Origin: an uncultured Lachnospiraceae bacterium
GTDB lineage: Bacteria; Bacillota_A; Clostridia; Lachnospirales; Lachnospiraceae
DNA: 47,347 bases
NCBI GenBank assembly: GCA_910585355.1
Contig: CAJUDN010000005.1
Location: forward strand, 11,671-59,017
Direction of reading: 5' to 3'
Below, piece after piece: positions 7,643 through 14,664 of this stretch. Made by a program: the position numbers and the translations under genes. A model generated the notes under the pieces. That model searched no databases. It was given only the letters and a program-made list of their open reading frames with translations, and was not told the DNA's origin. The first letter of the stretch is position 1. Every line of letters starts with the position of its first letter.

Positions 7643-8192
7643 CCTCTTCCAGATGCGTGGAAACAAGCAGAATTTTTCCCTTTGTATATTCTTTTATTAA
7701 GCTGATGGTCTTAAGGCGCGTCTCATAATCCAGTCCGGTAAAAGGTTCGTCCATTATAAGAAAGCTAAAGGGCGCTAAAAGGGCGCGCAGTATGGCTGTG
7801 CGCCGCTTCATGCCGCCGGAAAATTCACAGACGGGCTTTTTCAGCGCATCTTCAGGGAGAAGATTTAAAAGAATATTTGTCAGTTCCATGTTCGTGTACT
7901 GATGTCCAGTCACAAGGCGGAGGTTCTGAAGAGCCGTATATCCCTCAAGAAGGCGGTCCTCCTGGAAAACGGCAGAAATCTGATGGGTGGAAAGGCCGCG
8001 GATGGTTCCGGAGTCCGGGGATTCCAGTCCGAGAAAAATGCGGAATAAGGTGGTTTTTCCAGCGCCGGAGGGGGCCATGAGACAAAAGGCGCGGCCAGGC
8101 GTTAAGGCGAGACTGAAATCTTTAATGACCGCGTTCCCCCCATAGTATTTACACAGCTTATCAATTATGATTTCATCCCCGTTTTTCTTCAT
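7605..8192 (-). CDS. ABC transporter ATP-binding protein (SsuB/ThiZ-like)
   Basis: ATPase subunit of a nitrate/taurine/thiamine-precursor type importer. Motifs: Walker A APSGAGKTT, signature FSGGMKRRTAILRAL, Walker B FLIMDEP and H-loop STHLEED. About 195 residues from the ATG at 8192, shorter than the usual 240-260: the sequence stops soon after the H-loop and lacks the normal C-terminal tail. The in-frame start at 8219 lacks a better ribosome site; the one chosen overlaps the permease end by 20 bp and is served by AGGGAG. It is the last gene of the operon TM1266-like regulator, lipoprotein, permease, ATPase. Substrate unknown. Confidence 0.82.
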   Translation of the reverse strand: MKKNGDEIIIDKLCKYYGGNAVIKDFSLALTPGRAFCLMAPSGAGKTTLFRIFLGLESPDSGTIRGLSTHQISAVFQEDRLLEGYTALQNLRLVTGHQYTNMELTNILLNLLPEDALKKPVCEFSGGMKRRTAILRALLAPFSFLIMDEPFTGLDYETRLKTISLIKEYTKGKILLVSTHLEEDVSLLDASLIRL

Positions 8193-8949
8193 TTTGAACG
8201 ACAACTCCCTTCCCCGCAAGTTTTTTCAACATCAGAAGAAATCCCCTTTCAAATAATGTACTGATGATAATAATGGTAAAGGTCCAGGCAAACAGGTCTG
8301 CTGTGCTTAAATAGATCTTTGCCATATAAAGACCTTCGCCGATGGAGCCGCCCGGAACGCCAATGACCTCGGCAGCGATTCCAGACTTAAAGCCCATTCC
8401 CAGAACCGTTTGGAGAGCGCTTTGCAGATAGGGATACAGGGAAATCCGGTAGATGGAAACGGCCTGCTTCCACAATGGGATCCGAAAGACCCGCGCCATT
8501 TCCAGAAGATCTTTATCAGCATTGGAGAGTCCGGTCAGGGTATTCACATGAATTACAGGATATACCACAAGAAAGGAAATAAAGACGGACAGGTTCCTGG
8601 CCCCGGTCCAGATGAGGGCCAGAATCACAAAGGAGGCCACTGGAACAGATTTCATGAACTGGATGGCGGGAGCCAGGAATTCTTTTATAAAGGGTTTCAG
8701 GAATGCAAGGACGCCGGTGAGAAGTCCTGTCAGAAAGGCAATGAAAAAACCCAGACTGATCCTCCCGAAAGAAAACCACAGGGCTTTCCAGAAATCGGGA
8801 GAAGTAATTTGTACGGACCATGCTTTCATGGCATCCAACGGCCCCACAAGCAAAATCTGGTTGTGGATAAGAAGAGAAAGTCCATGCCAGAGAATGAGCC
8901 AGAATAAAAGGATGACGGTCTTACGGGACCAGTCCGGGTACTTGAACAT
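8173..8949 (-). CDS. ABC transporter permease (SsuC/TauC/ThiX-like)
   Basis: Membrane subunit of the same importer, 258 residues with about six hydrophobic helices. The EAA-type loop reads EMARVFRIPLWKQAVSIYRISLYP. The adjacent AAEVIGVPGGSIGEGLYMAKIYLSTADLFAW is characteristic of the SsuC/TauC permease group. It lies between the lipoprotein and ATPase genes on the minus strand, 37 bp after the former and overlapping the latter. Members import sulfonates, nitrate, bicarbonate or thiamine precursors; sequence alone does not decide which. Its linkage to a hydrogenase-system regulator is the best clue to its job. Confidence 0.85.
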   Translation of the reverse strand: MFKYPDWSRKTVILLFWLILWHGLSLLIHNQILLVGPLDAMKAWSVQITSPDFWKALWFSFGRISLGFFIAFLTGLLTGVLAFLKPFIKEFLAPAIQFMKSVPVASFVILALIWTGARNLSVFISFLVVYPVIHVNTLTGLSNADKDLLEMARVFRIPLWKQAVSIYRISLYPYLQSALQTVLGMGFKSGIAAEVIGVPGGSIGEGLYMAKIYLSTADLFAWTFTIIIISTLFERGFLLMLKKLAGKGVVVQNEEKRG

Positions 8950-8986
8950 AAGGGTAAACCTGCTCCTTTATGGGTGTATTAAGGCG

Positions 8987-10108
8987 TTACTGCATGTAAT
9001 AGAAGGTATCGTCAGGGAGAGCTCCGCCTACGGATGCGGCATTCTGCTCAAATAGAACTTCAAGGTAGCCGGATAAAGCGGCCTTCATTTCCTCGCCGGA
9101 GAGGAATTTAATGTTGCAGAAAGGAAGAGCTTTCTTAGCCAGGGGAGCTTTTGGGATGATTCCTGCCGCGGCAATGAGTTCCGCCGCAGTATCAGGATCG
9201 GATTCGGTAAAGAGAATAGAAGCCTCGTGCTCTTCTAAGAAGGTATTCACGGAATCCGTATTGCTTTTCAGGAACTCGTTGTTTACTATGGTCACGCCTG
9301 TCACAAGACGGCTTCCTTTGCCCTCCGTCTGGTATTCATCCCATGCTTTGGTGAGGTCCATGACGATGGAAAGCTTATCGTTCTGGGCCAGAGCTGATGT
9401 TACAAAGGGCTGGGGCAGCAGGCCGATGGCCGTGGGATCCTCAGCTAGGATGGAGGCAACCTCAGAGGCTTCAGACTTGAATTCCAGAGTCACATCGTCC
9501 CCGGAAAGTCCGGAGGCGGAAATCAGATAGCGGAGAGCGTATTCCGGTGTGGTTCCCTTCCCGGGAAGATAGACAGTTTTGCCCTTTAGCTGGTCCACGG
9601 TCTCAATGGAAGTATCAGAGGATACCAGGTAAAGAACGCCTAGGGTATTGATATCAATGACGGAGACGCCGCCGTTTGTTTTATTATACAGAACACTGGC
9701 AAGGTTTGCAGGAAGCAGGGCAATGTCAACCCTTCCTGCTGCAATCAGCGCAGTCAGTTCATCGGCGGCAGTTACCATCGTGAATTCATAATTGTTTTTG
9801 GCGGTTTTGTCTGCCGCGTCCTCCATGAGTTTTACAAGCCCCATGGTTGTGGGTCCTTTAAGCCCGCCTATGCGGACAACGGGTTCGTCGGAAATATCCT
9901 TGCTGGAGACAGATTCGTCAGAAGCGGTTTCGGCTTCGGAAGCGGCGGTTTCAGCAGCCGAGGTTCCGGCAGCAGTGGTCTCAGCGGCAGTCGTTTCGGG
10001 CGCGGCAACAGCCGTAGTCTCGACAGCCGCCTTGTTTCCCGAAGAGCAGCCTGTCAGTGCAAGGAAGCCAAAGGCAAAAGCGGCCATAATTGGAATGAAC
10101 TTTTTCAT
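8987..10108 (-). CDS. ABC transporter substrate-binding lipoprotein (NMT1/ThiY-like)
   Basis: A 373-residue extracellular binding protein. The signal peptide ends in lipobox LTGC at about residues 17-20. A long Thr/Ala/Glu/Ser-rich linker (about 25-70) leads to a periplasmic-binding fold of the NMT1/SsuA type starting near VVRIGGLKGPTTMGLV. Phrases such as GRVDIALLPANLASVLYN and LKGKTVYLPGKGTTPEYALRYL are typical of this group. The ATG at 10108 is preferred over the alternative at 10117 because it has AGGAGG upstream. It begins two bases after the stop of the TM1266-like gene, so the two are tightly coupled. Ligand unknown. Confidence 0.85.
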   Translation of the reverse strand: MKKFIPIMAAFAFGFLALTGCSSGNKAAVETTAVAAPETTAAETTAAGTSAAETAASEAETASDESVSSKDISDEPVVRIGGLKGPTTMGLVKLMEDAADKTAKNNYEFTMVTAADELTALIAAGRVDIALLPANLASVLYNKTNGGVSVIDINTLGVLYLVSSDTSIETVDQLKGKTVYLPGKGTTPEYALRYLISASGLSGDDVTLEFKSEASEVASILAEDPTAIGLLPQPFVTSALAQNDKLSIVMDLTKAWDEYQTEGKGSRLVTGVTIVNNEFLKSNTDSVNTFLEEHEASILFTESDPDTAAELIAAAGIIPKAPLAKKALPFCNIKFLSGEEMKAALSGYLEVLFEQNAASVGGALPDDTFYYMQ

Positions 10109-10110
10109 AA

Positions 10111-10362
10111 TTAACAACTCCTCCTTGAATAGATGGTTTTGGTGCTGACACCGTTAAGCATACCCAATTTTCCGGAGAGGCTGCTGATTTTGTCCATGGG
10201 GGCGTCTACGACCACACTGATGATGGAAATTCCCTTATCACGGTATGGAACCCCCATGCGGCCGATGATACAGGAGCTGTATTCATGGAGCAGCGCATTC
10301 ATCTGCGCGACAGAATCCGGCTGTTCAACGATGATTCCAATAAGAGCTACGCGTGTTTCCAT
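10111..10362 (-). CDS. TM1266-type iron-only hydrogenase system regulator (putative)
   Basis: A small 83-residue cytoplasmic protein beginning METRVALIGIIVEQ. The pattern RVALIGIIVE, EYSSCIIGRMGVPYRDKGISIISVVVDAP and ISSLSGKLGMLNGVSTKTIYS matches the TM1266 family, which has an ACT/NikR C-terminal-like fold and is annotated as a regulator of the [FeFe] hydrogenase system. The start at 10362 follows AAGGAGGAAATTTC; longer in-frame starts upstream would read through a palindromic element and a terminator and are rejected. It heads an ABC operon and is divergent from the [FeFe] hydrogenase gene. It has no visible DNA-binding domain, so ligand sensing is likelier than direct DNA binding. Confidence 0.82.
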   Translation of the reverse strand: METRVALIGIIVEQPDSVAQMNALLHEYSSCIIGRMGVPYRDKGISIISVVVDAPMDKISSLSGKLGMLNGVSTKTIYSRRSC

Positions 10363-10382
10363 GAAATTTCCTCCTTCGCCCC

Positions 10383-10480
10383 TATAGCGTGTTTGAAAAT
10401 TCACTCCTGTCATCGGCACTCCAAGTCTCCCACAAACTGTGACGCGCAGCTGCCGGAAAGCAATTTTCAAACATGCTCTA
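10383..10480. repeat. 98-bp palindromic (MITE-like) element in the TM1266 operon leader
   Basis: The terminal arms TATAGCGTGTTTGAAAATT (10383-10401) and AATTTTCAAACATGCTCTA (10462-10480) are inverted repeats matching at 17 of 19 positions. They enclose about 60 bp of GC-rich sequence. The element lies inside the 5' untranslated region of the minus-strand operon, only 21 bp before the TM1266-like start. It carries no ORF and looks like a miniature mobile element. Confidence 0.7.
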
Positions 10481-10522
10481 AAATAAAAAGACCTGATACG
10501 CGCTGAAAAGAGCGTACCGGTC
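10480..10522 (-). terminator. Terminator-like hairpin in the TM1266 operon leader
   Basis: On the minus strand GACCGGTACGCT and the following GCGTATCAGGTC form an imperfect stem (10490-10522) followed directly by TTTTTATTTT. It lies between the operon's promoter (10607-10635) and its first gene. It would stop most transcripts unless an alternative leader structure forms, so it is a candidate attenuator. Confidence 0.55.
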
Positions 10523-10606
10523 CCCTCCATATACCTGTACAAAATCTCTTTCGCCTTCTCCCGCAGGAATCGAAAAATGCCCTTTGGGGTTAGCACGAAC
10601 AAATTC

Positions 10607-10635
10607 AATATAACATAAGACTTTTTGATTGTCAA
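10607..10635 (-). promoter_or_regulatory. Promoter of the TM1266-ABC operon
   Basis: On the minus strand TTGACA (10630-10635), 17-bp spacer, TATATT (10607-10612). Transcription would start near 10600, giving a leader of about 238 nt that contains a terminator hairpin and a palindromic element. Confidence 0.75.
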
Positions 10636-10727
10636 AGACCAATTGTTTTTCGGCTGCGACTTTATCCTGAACTTAAAAAAATAAAGGATAATCTGAAAAA
10701 ATCGTTAAAAAATAAACAAGAAGGATA

Positions 10728-10756
10728 TTGCGGATGGGGGACCTATGTGCGATAAT
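10728..10756 (+). promoter_or_regulatory. Probable promoter of the [FeFe] hydrogenase gene
   Basis: TTGCGG (10728-10733), 17-bp spacer, GATAAT (10751-10756). Just downstream, TATATTAAC and GTTGTTAAATATA form an imperfect inverted repeat across 10757-10786. The second half resembles half of a Rex site (TTGTTAA), which would fit NADH/NAD control of hydrogen metabolism, but only one good half-site is present. Confidence 0.5.
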
Positions 10757-10818
10757 ATATTAACGAAAAAAAGTTGTTAAATATATAAATTCAGGAAAGA
10801 ATTTCAGGAGGAAAAAAC

Positions 10819-12282
10819 ATGAGAACCAATGATGAGGCGCTGCTGAAAATCAAGTATAATGTTTTGCACGAAGTGGCAAAACTGGCCTTTTCTGGTGAGC
10901 TTGAGGAGAAAAGAGACGAGATTCCGTTTAAGCTGATTCCAGGTCCCAAAGCACAGTTCCGCTGCTGCGTTTATAAAGAGAGAGAAATCATCCGGCAGAG
11001 AGTCCGCCTTGCAGAAGGCAAATGCCCCAGCGATAAGCACAGCGATAACATGGTTCAGGTTATCTCTTCTGCATGTGAAGAGTGCCCGATTACCCGTTTT
11101 GTTGTTACTGATAACTGCCAGAAATGTATGGGGAAGGCATGTCAGAACGCCTGTAATTTCGGAGCCATTACCATTGGCCGTGACCGCGCCCATATTGATC
11201 CGGGAAAATGTAAAGAGTGCGGCAAATGTTCCCAGGCCTGCCCATATAATGCAATTGCAGAGCTCATCCGCCCATGCCGTCGTGCGTGTCCTGTTGACGC
11301 AATTAAGATGGATCTGGATACCGGTATCTGTCAGATTGATGAGTCCAAGTGCATTCAGTGCGGCGCCTGTGTAAGGAGCTGCCCCTTTGGAGCCATTACC
11401 ACTAAGGTGTTCATTGTACAGGTGATTGAAGCCATCAAAGCGGGGAAGAAAGTGGTCGCCATGGTGGCTCCCGCGGTTGAAGGTGAATTTGGCCCGGATA
11501 TCACAATGGGAAGCTGGAGAACCGCGCTTAAGAAGGTTGGCTTTGCCGATATGGTTGAGGTTGGCGTCGGCGGAGACATGACTGCCGCCTATGAGGCTTT
11601 AGAGTGGGCCGAGGCTTACAAGGAAGGGAAAAAGATGACTACATCCTGCTGTCCCGCCTTTGTAAATTTGATTAAGAAGCACTATCCGACATTAATTGAC
11701 AATATGTCAACAACTGTTTCTCCCATGTGTGCCGTGTCCAGAATGCTGAAGGCGAAGGATCCGGAAACGGTAACCGTATTCATTGGGCCGTGCATGGCGA
11801 AAAAGAGCGAGGCTGCGGATAAGACTGTCGAGGGAAACGCGGACTTTGTTCTTACCTTTGGAGAGGCCTTGGAACTGATCCGTGCCAAAAATGTGGAGCT
11901 GGAGCCGGAGGAGTACAAGGACCAGGAAGCCAGCGTATTCGGAAAGCGTTTTGGAAACGGCGGCGGCGTAACAAACGCGGTCATCCAGTGTTTGAAGGAA
12001 CAGGGGGAGAATACCGATATTAAAGTTGCAAAATGCAGCGGCCCGGCGGATGTGAAGAAGGCTCTGCTTCTCATGAAGGTGGGAAGACTTCCCGAGGACT
12101 TTATCGAGGGTATGATGTGTCCGGGTGGATGCGTCGGCGGTCCCAGCAACTTAAAGCAGGAGATGGACTGGAAGAAGGACAGAGACAATCTGATTGCCAA
12201 GGCGGATGACAGAGGAGTTTGGGAAAATTTAAAGAACTACGATATGGACTCCTTTTCCATGCATAGAACTCACGAAAAGTAA
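10819..12282 (+). CDS. Monomeric [FeFe] hydrogenase, group B (CpIII)-like
   Basis: A 487-residue cytoplasmic hydrogenase that interconverts protons and H2 using ferredoxin-type electrons. Cys-rich sequence and two [4Fe-4S] motifs, CKECGKCSQACP (131-142) and CIQCGACVRSCP (178-189), precede the H-cluster domain. All three H-cluster motifs are present: TTSCCPAF (274-281), GPCMAKK (323-329) and MMCPGGCVGGP (432-442). The exact forms, and the cysteine pattern before the ferredoxin motifs, resemble the less-studied group B enzymes rather than CpI. The start follows CAGGAGGAAAAAAC. A terminator (12300-12329) closes the gene. The maturases HydE, HydF and HydG are not in this window. It is divergent from the TM1266-like gene. 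Confidence 0.92.
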   Translation: MRTNDEALLKIKYNVLHEVAKLAFSGELEEKRDEIPFKLIPGPKAQFRCCVYKEREIIRQRVRLAEGKCPSDKHSDNMVQVISSACEECPITRFVVTDNCQKCMGKACQNACNFGAITIGRDRAHIDPGKCKECGKCSQACPYNAIAELIRPCRRACPVDAIKMDLDTGICQIDESKCIQCGACVRSCPFGAITTKVFIVQVIEAIKAGKKVVAMVAPAVEGEFGPDITMGSWRTALKKVGFADMVEVGVGGDMTAAYEALEWAEAYKEGKKMTTSCCPAFVNLIKKHYPTLIDNMSTTVSPMCAVSRMLKAKDPETVTVFIGPCMAKKSEAADKTVEGNADFVLTFGEALELIRAKNVELEPEEYKDQEASVFGKRFGNGGGVTNAVIQCLKEQGENTDIKVAKCSGPADVKKALLLMKVGRLPEDFIEGMMCPGGCVGGPSNLKQEMDWKKDRDNLIAKADDRGVWENLKNYDMDSFSMHRTHEK

Positions 12283-12299
12283 TACATAAAAATTTCAGG

Positions 12300-12329
12300 G
12301 CCGCTTTGGAATATCCGAAGCGGCTTTTT
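12300..12329 (+). terminator. Terminator of the hydrogenase gene
   Basis: GCCGCTTTGG (12300-12309) pairs with CCGAAGCGGC (12315-12324) with one G-U pair, loop AATAT, followed by TTTTT. Confidence 0.85.
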
Positions 12330-12412
12330 CTTGACGAAAAATATACCTGGGGGTATCATTGGAGAAGTGGAATGACTATATGGCCAGAAGACATTGGGAA
12401 AGGAAGAGTAAA

Positions 12413-13831
12413 ATGGCAGAACAGAAAAATAAACTGGAAGAGGGAAATATCTGGCATCTGATGGTGTCGCTGTCCATTCCCTCCATTATTGCACAGCTTG
12501 TGGGAATTTTATACAATATGGTGGACCGGATGTTTATCGGGAGAATTGAGGATGGAGTCACGGCCATGGCGGCTTTAAGTGTGTCCCTGCCTTTAATCAC
12601 CTGCATCACGGCTTTCACCAGACTTGTGGGGATCGGCGGAGCGCCTACCTGCGCCATAAAAATGGGCCAGAAAGACCAGAACGGGGCGGAGGAGATTCTG
12701 GGGGTCAGCTTTGCATCCCTGATTGCCGTGGGCGCCATCATCACGGCAGTGATTCTTCTTTTTCAGAGGCCGATACTGACGCTATTCGGAGCAGATGAAA
12801 CCACGTTAAAGATGGCCTGCGAATATATGACCATCTACGGTCTGGGAACCATTTTTGTTATGATTTCCCTGGGGATGAATTCCTATATCACCACGCAGGG
12901 ATTTGCCAGAACGGGAATGTTCACAGTCTTAATCGGGGCGGTTCTCAATATTTTTTTTGACGCGTTCTTCATCAATGTCCTTCATATGGGGGTGCGGGGG
13001 GCTGCAATCGCCACAGTGATTGCCCAGGGAATTTCCTGCGTGTGGGCGCTGTCGTTTTTGCTTGGAAAGAAGAGTCTGCTGAGAATACGGAAAAAATATT
13101 TTCGGGTAAAATGGAAGGTGCTGGTTCCCATCATGGCGCTGGGGATTTCCCCTTTTACCATGAGTATTACGGAGAGCCTGATTCAGATTTCTTTTAACAA
13201 CCAGCTGGCCAAATACGGAGGAACCATGGCAGTGAGCACAGTGGCCATTATGTTCAGCCTCTGGCAGTTTGTGACGCTTCCCACCCAGGGCCTCTGTCAG
13301 GGGGCCCAGCCTATCATCAGTTATAATTATGGGGCGCAGAACTACAAAAGAGTCCGTAAGGCCTGCCGCATCAGCTTGGCGCTTTGTATGATTTACTCGG
13401 CCAGCGTGACTGCCATCATGATGAGATTCCCACAGGCATTTGCCGGAATTTTCAGTAACGATCCGATGCTCCTGAAGCTTTGTGCCTGGGCGCTTCCGGT
13501 ATATTTGGCGGGCGGAATTGTTTTTGGAGCGCAAACAAGCTGTCAGCAGTCCTTCATGGCCCTGGGGCAGGCCAAGATATCCCTTCTTCTGGCCTGCCTG
13601 AGAAAGGTAATTTTCCTTACGCCGTTTATTTATATTTTCCCACTGACGATTGGAAAGCTTTCGGTGGCAGCAAAAATGGCGGAGACGGTAACAGAGTTTG
13701 TGGAGTGCCCGGCAGAGGTATTTGCAATCTTCTTTGCAGAGCCTGTTTCCGATACTACGGCGGCGGTTTGCACCACCATTACCTTTTTCCTGTTTTATAA
13801 TAAAAACCTGAAAAAGCCGGATGTTAATTAA
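12413..13831 (+). CDS. MATE-family efflux transporter
   Basis: A 472-residue, roughly 12-helix membrane exporter of the MATE superfamily (DinF/NorM type) that expels cationic drugs or metabolites in exchange for Na+ or H+. The N-terminal pattern WHLMVSLSIPSIIAQLVGILYNMVDRMFIG is diagnostic, as are NIFFDAFFI and the repeat of the same fold in the second half (QLAKYGGTMAVS, LPTQGLCQGAQPIISYNYGA). The ATG at 12413 is chosen for its AGGAAG site; in-frame TTG 12359 and ATG 12380 upstream lack well-spaced sites. Near residues 415-450 the sequence carries an amphipathic insertion relative to common members. Substrate cannot be inferred. Confidence 0.88.
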   Translation: MAEQKNKLEEGNIWHLMVSLSIPSIIAQLVGILYNMVDRMFIGRIEDGVTAMAALSVSLPLITCITAFTRLVGIGGAPTCAIKMGQKDQNGAEEILGVSFASLIAVGAIITAVILLFQRPILTLFGADETTLKMACEYMTIYGLGTIFVMISLGMNSYITTQGFARTGMFTVLIGAVLNIFFDAFFINVLHMGVRGAAIATVIAQGISCVWALSFLLGKKSLLRIRKKYFRVKWKVLVPIMALGISPFTMSITESLIQISFNNQLAKYGGTMAVSTVAIMFSLWQFVTLPTQGLCQGAQPIISYNYGAQNYKRVRKACRISLALCMIYSASVTAIMMRFPQAFAGIFSNDPMLLKLCAWALPVYLAGGIVFGAQTSCQQSFMALGQAKISLLLACLRKVIFLTPFIYIFPLTIGKLSVAAKMAETVTEFVECPAEVFAIFFAEPVSDTTAAVCTTITFFLFYNKNLKKPDVN

Positions 13832-13835
13832 TTTA

Positions 13836-13865
13836 CTTACATTTTTGCAAAGAACGTGATATAAT
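13836..13865 (+). promoter_or_regulatory. Promoter immediately ahead of a terminator hairpin
   Basis: CTTACA (13836-13841), 18-bp spacer, TATAAT (13860-13865). The hairpin at 13875 starts where transcription would begin, so this promoter would make a very short terminated RNA or an attenuated leader for the CarD-like gene. Confidence 0.55.
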
Positions 13866-13874
13866 AAAAATACA

Positions 13875-13927
13875 GCGTGTGGTTCCTGGGAACGTAAGTC
13901 CAGTTGTCAGGTGCCGCATGCTTTTTT
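13875..13927 (+). terminator. Hairpin terminator or attenuator upstream of the CarD-like gene
   Basis: GCGTGTGGTTCCTG (13875-13888) pairs with CAGGTGCCGCATGC (13908-13921) over 14 positions with three G-U pairs and one mismatch, followed by TTTTTTATTTT. It may end readthrough from the MATE gene. Its position right after a promoter suggests attenuation instead. Confidence 0.6.
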
Positions 13928-14010
13928 ATTTTATCAGGAAAAACATTGTTACATTAATGCGTGAAAGCGGTATGAAAGAGGGCGTTTCCCATGAAACAAA
14001 AGGCACTTCG
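13922..14010 (+). repeat. Conserved intergenic stretch, copy A
   Basis: The sequence after the hairpin, around AATGCGTGAAAGCGGTATGA (13954-13973), matches 24440-24515 at about 73% over 44 bp, and both follow a -10 box and hairpin. Translated, the two give related short peptides (RKNIVTLMRESGMKEGVSHE and RENLVASMHKSEMEEGLFKE), so they may be remnants of one small gene. No ribosome site or intact gene is obvious. Confidence 0.5.
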
Positions 14011-14099
14011 TGTATAAATGCAAACGTTTTTTGCCATAATGGGAAGTTTTTGTTCTTCATGTGTTAAAAAACGCACATTTTTATTTTAGGAGGCACGGT

Positions 14100-14603
14100 A
14101 TGTTTGAAAAAGGCAGTTTGATGGTTTATGACACTGCCGGTGTCTGCAGGGTTGAGGACATCGGAGTTCCCGAGGGGCTGCCTGCGGCCCGGGAGGGGAG
14201 AGAGTATTATAAGCTTAGTCCGGTATTTGGATCTGGAATTATTTACATTCCAGTAGATACAAAAGTATTTATGCGTCCTGTGATTTCCAGGCAGGAGGCG
14301 GAACGGCTGATCCGCAGGATTCCGGAAATCCGTGAAAATCTTTGTGAGTCCAACAACCAGAAGGCGCTGGAAAATCACTATAAGGAGTTTCTGCTGACCC
14401 ATGACTGTGAGGATTTAGTCCAGCTGATTAAGACCGTTTATATGAAAAATAAAAATCTGGAGCGGGTTGGGAAGAAGGCAGGAAAGACTGATATTCAGTA
14501 CATGAAGCGGGCTATGGCCCTGCTTCACGAGGAGCTGTCCATCGCACTGGGAATACCGACAGATGAGGTGGATGACTATATTGCGAATGCTGTGGAAAGA
14601 TAA
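14100..14603 (+). CDS. CarD-family transcriptional regulator
   Basis: A 167-residue protein beginning MFEKGSLMVYDTAGVCRVEDIG, the usual start of the CarD/CdnL RNA-polymerase-interacting domain (residues 1-65; IIYIPVDTKVFMRPVI follows). The helical C-terminal domain carries GKKAGKTDIQYMKRAMALLHEELSIALG-like sequence typical of the DNA-contacting part. CarD-type proteins bind the RNA polymerase beta subunit and alter open-complex stability at many promoters. The ATG at 14100 lies 5-6 bp after AGGAGG; the longer frame from GTG 14061 is rejected. Upstream are a promoter and an attenuator-like hairpin, downstream a bidirectional terminator. Family is clear, targets are not. Confidence 0.88.
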   Translation: MFEKGSLMVYDTAGVCRVEDIGVPEGLPAAREGREYYKLSPVFGSGIIYIPVDTKVFMRPVISRQEAERLIRRIPEIRENLCESNNQKALENHYKEFLLTHDCEDLVQLIKTVYMKNKNLERVGKKAGKTDIQYMKRAMALLHEELSIALGIPTDEVDDYIANAVER

Positions 14604-14618
14604 TAAAATAACATGGAT

Positions 14619-14656
14619 AAAAGGAACCCGGAGGGAAAGCGCTCCGGGTTCCTTTT
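14619..14656. terminator. Bidirectional terminator, CarD-like and activase genes
   Basis: AAAAGGAACCCGGAG (14619-14633) is fully complementary to CTCCGGGTTCCTTTT (14642-14656). The U-tracts on both strands suit the two convergent genes. Confidence 0.9.
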
Positions 14657-14664
14657 ATGAGCCG

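Noticed and set aside
10363..10635. N-terminal extension of the TM1266-like protein to 174 residues
   Set aside because: It would read through a promoter, a terminator hairpin and a palindromic element. The internal ATG at 10362 has an ideal ribosome site and gives the normal family length.
10757..10790. Rex operator upstream of the hydrogenase gene
   Set aside because: Only one half-site (TTGTTAA) fits; the matching TTAACAA half is missing, so it is mentioned but not called.
13879..14067. 62-residue ORF upstream of the CarD-like gene
   Set aside because: It starts inside a terminator hairpin and lacks a ribosome site. Only the central part resembles the other conserved stretch, so it is reported as a repeat or possible remnant.
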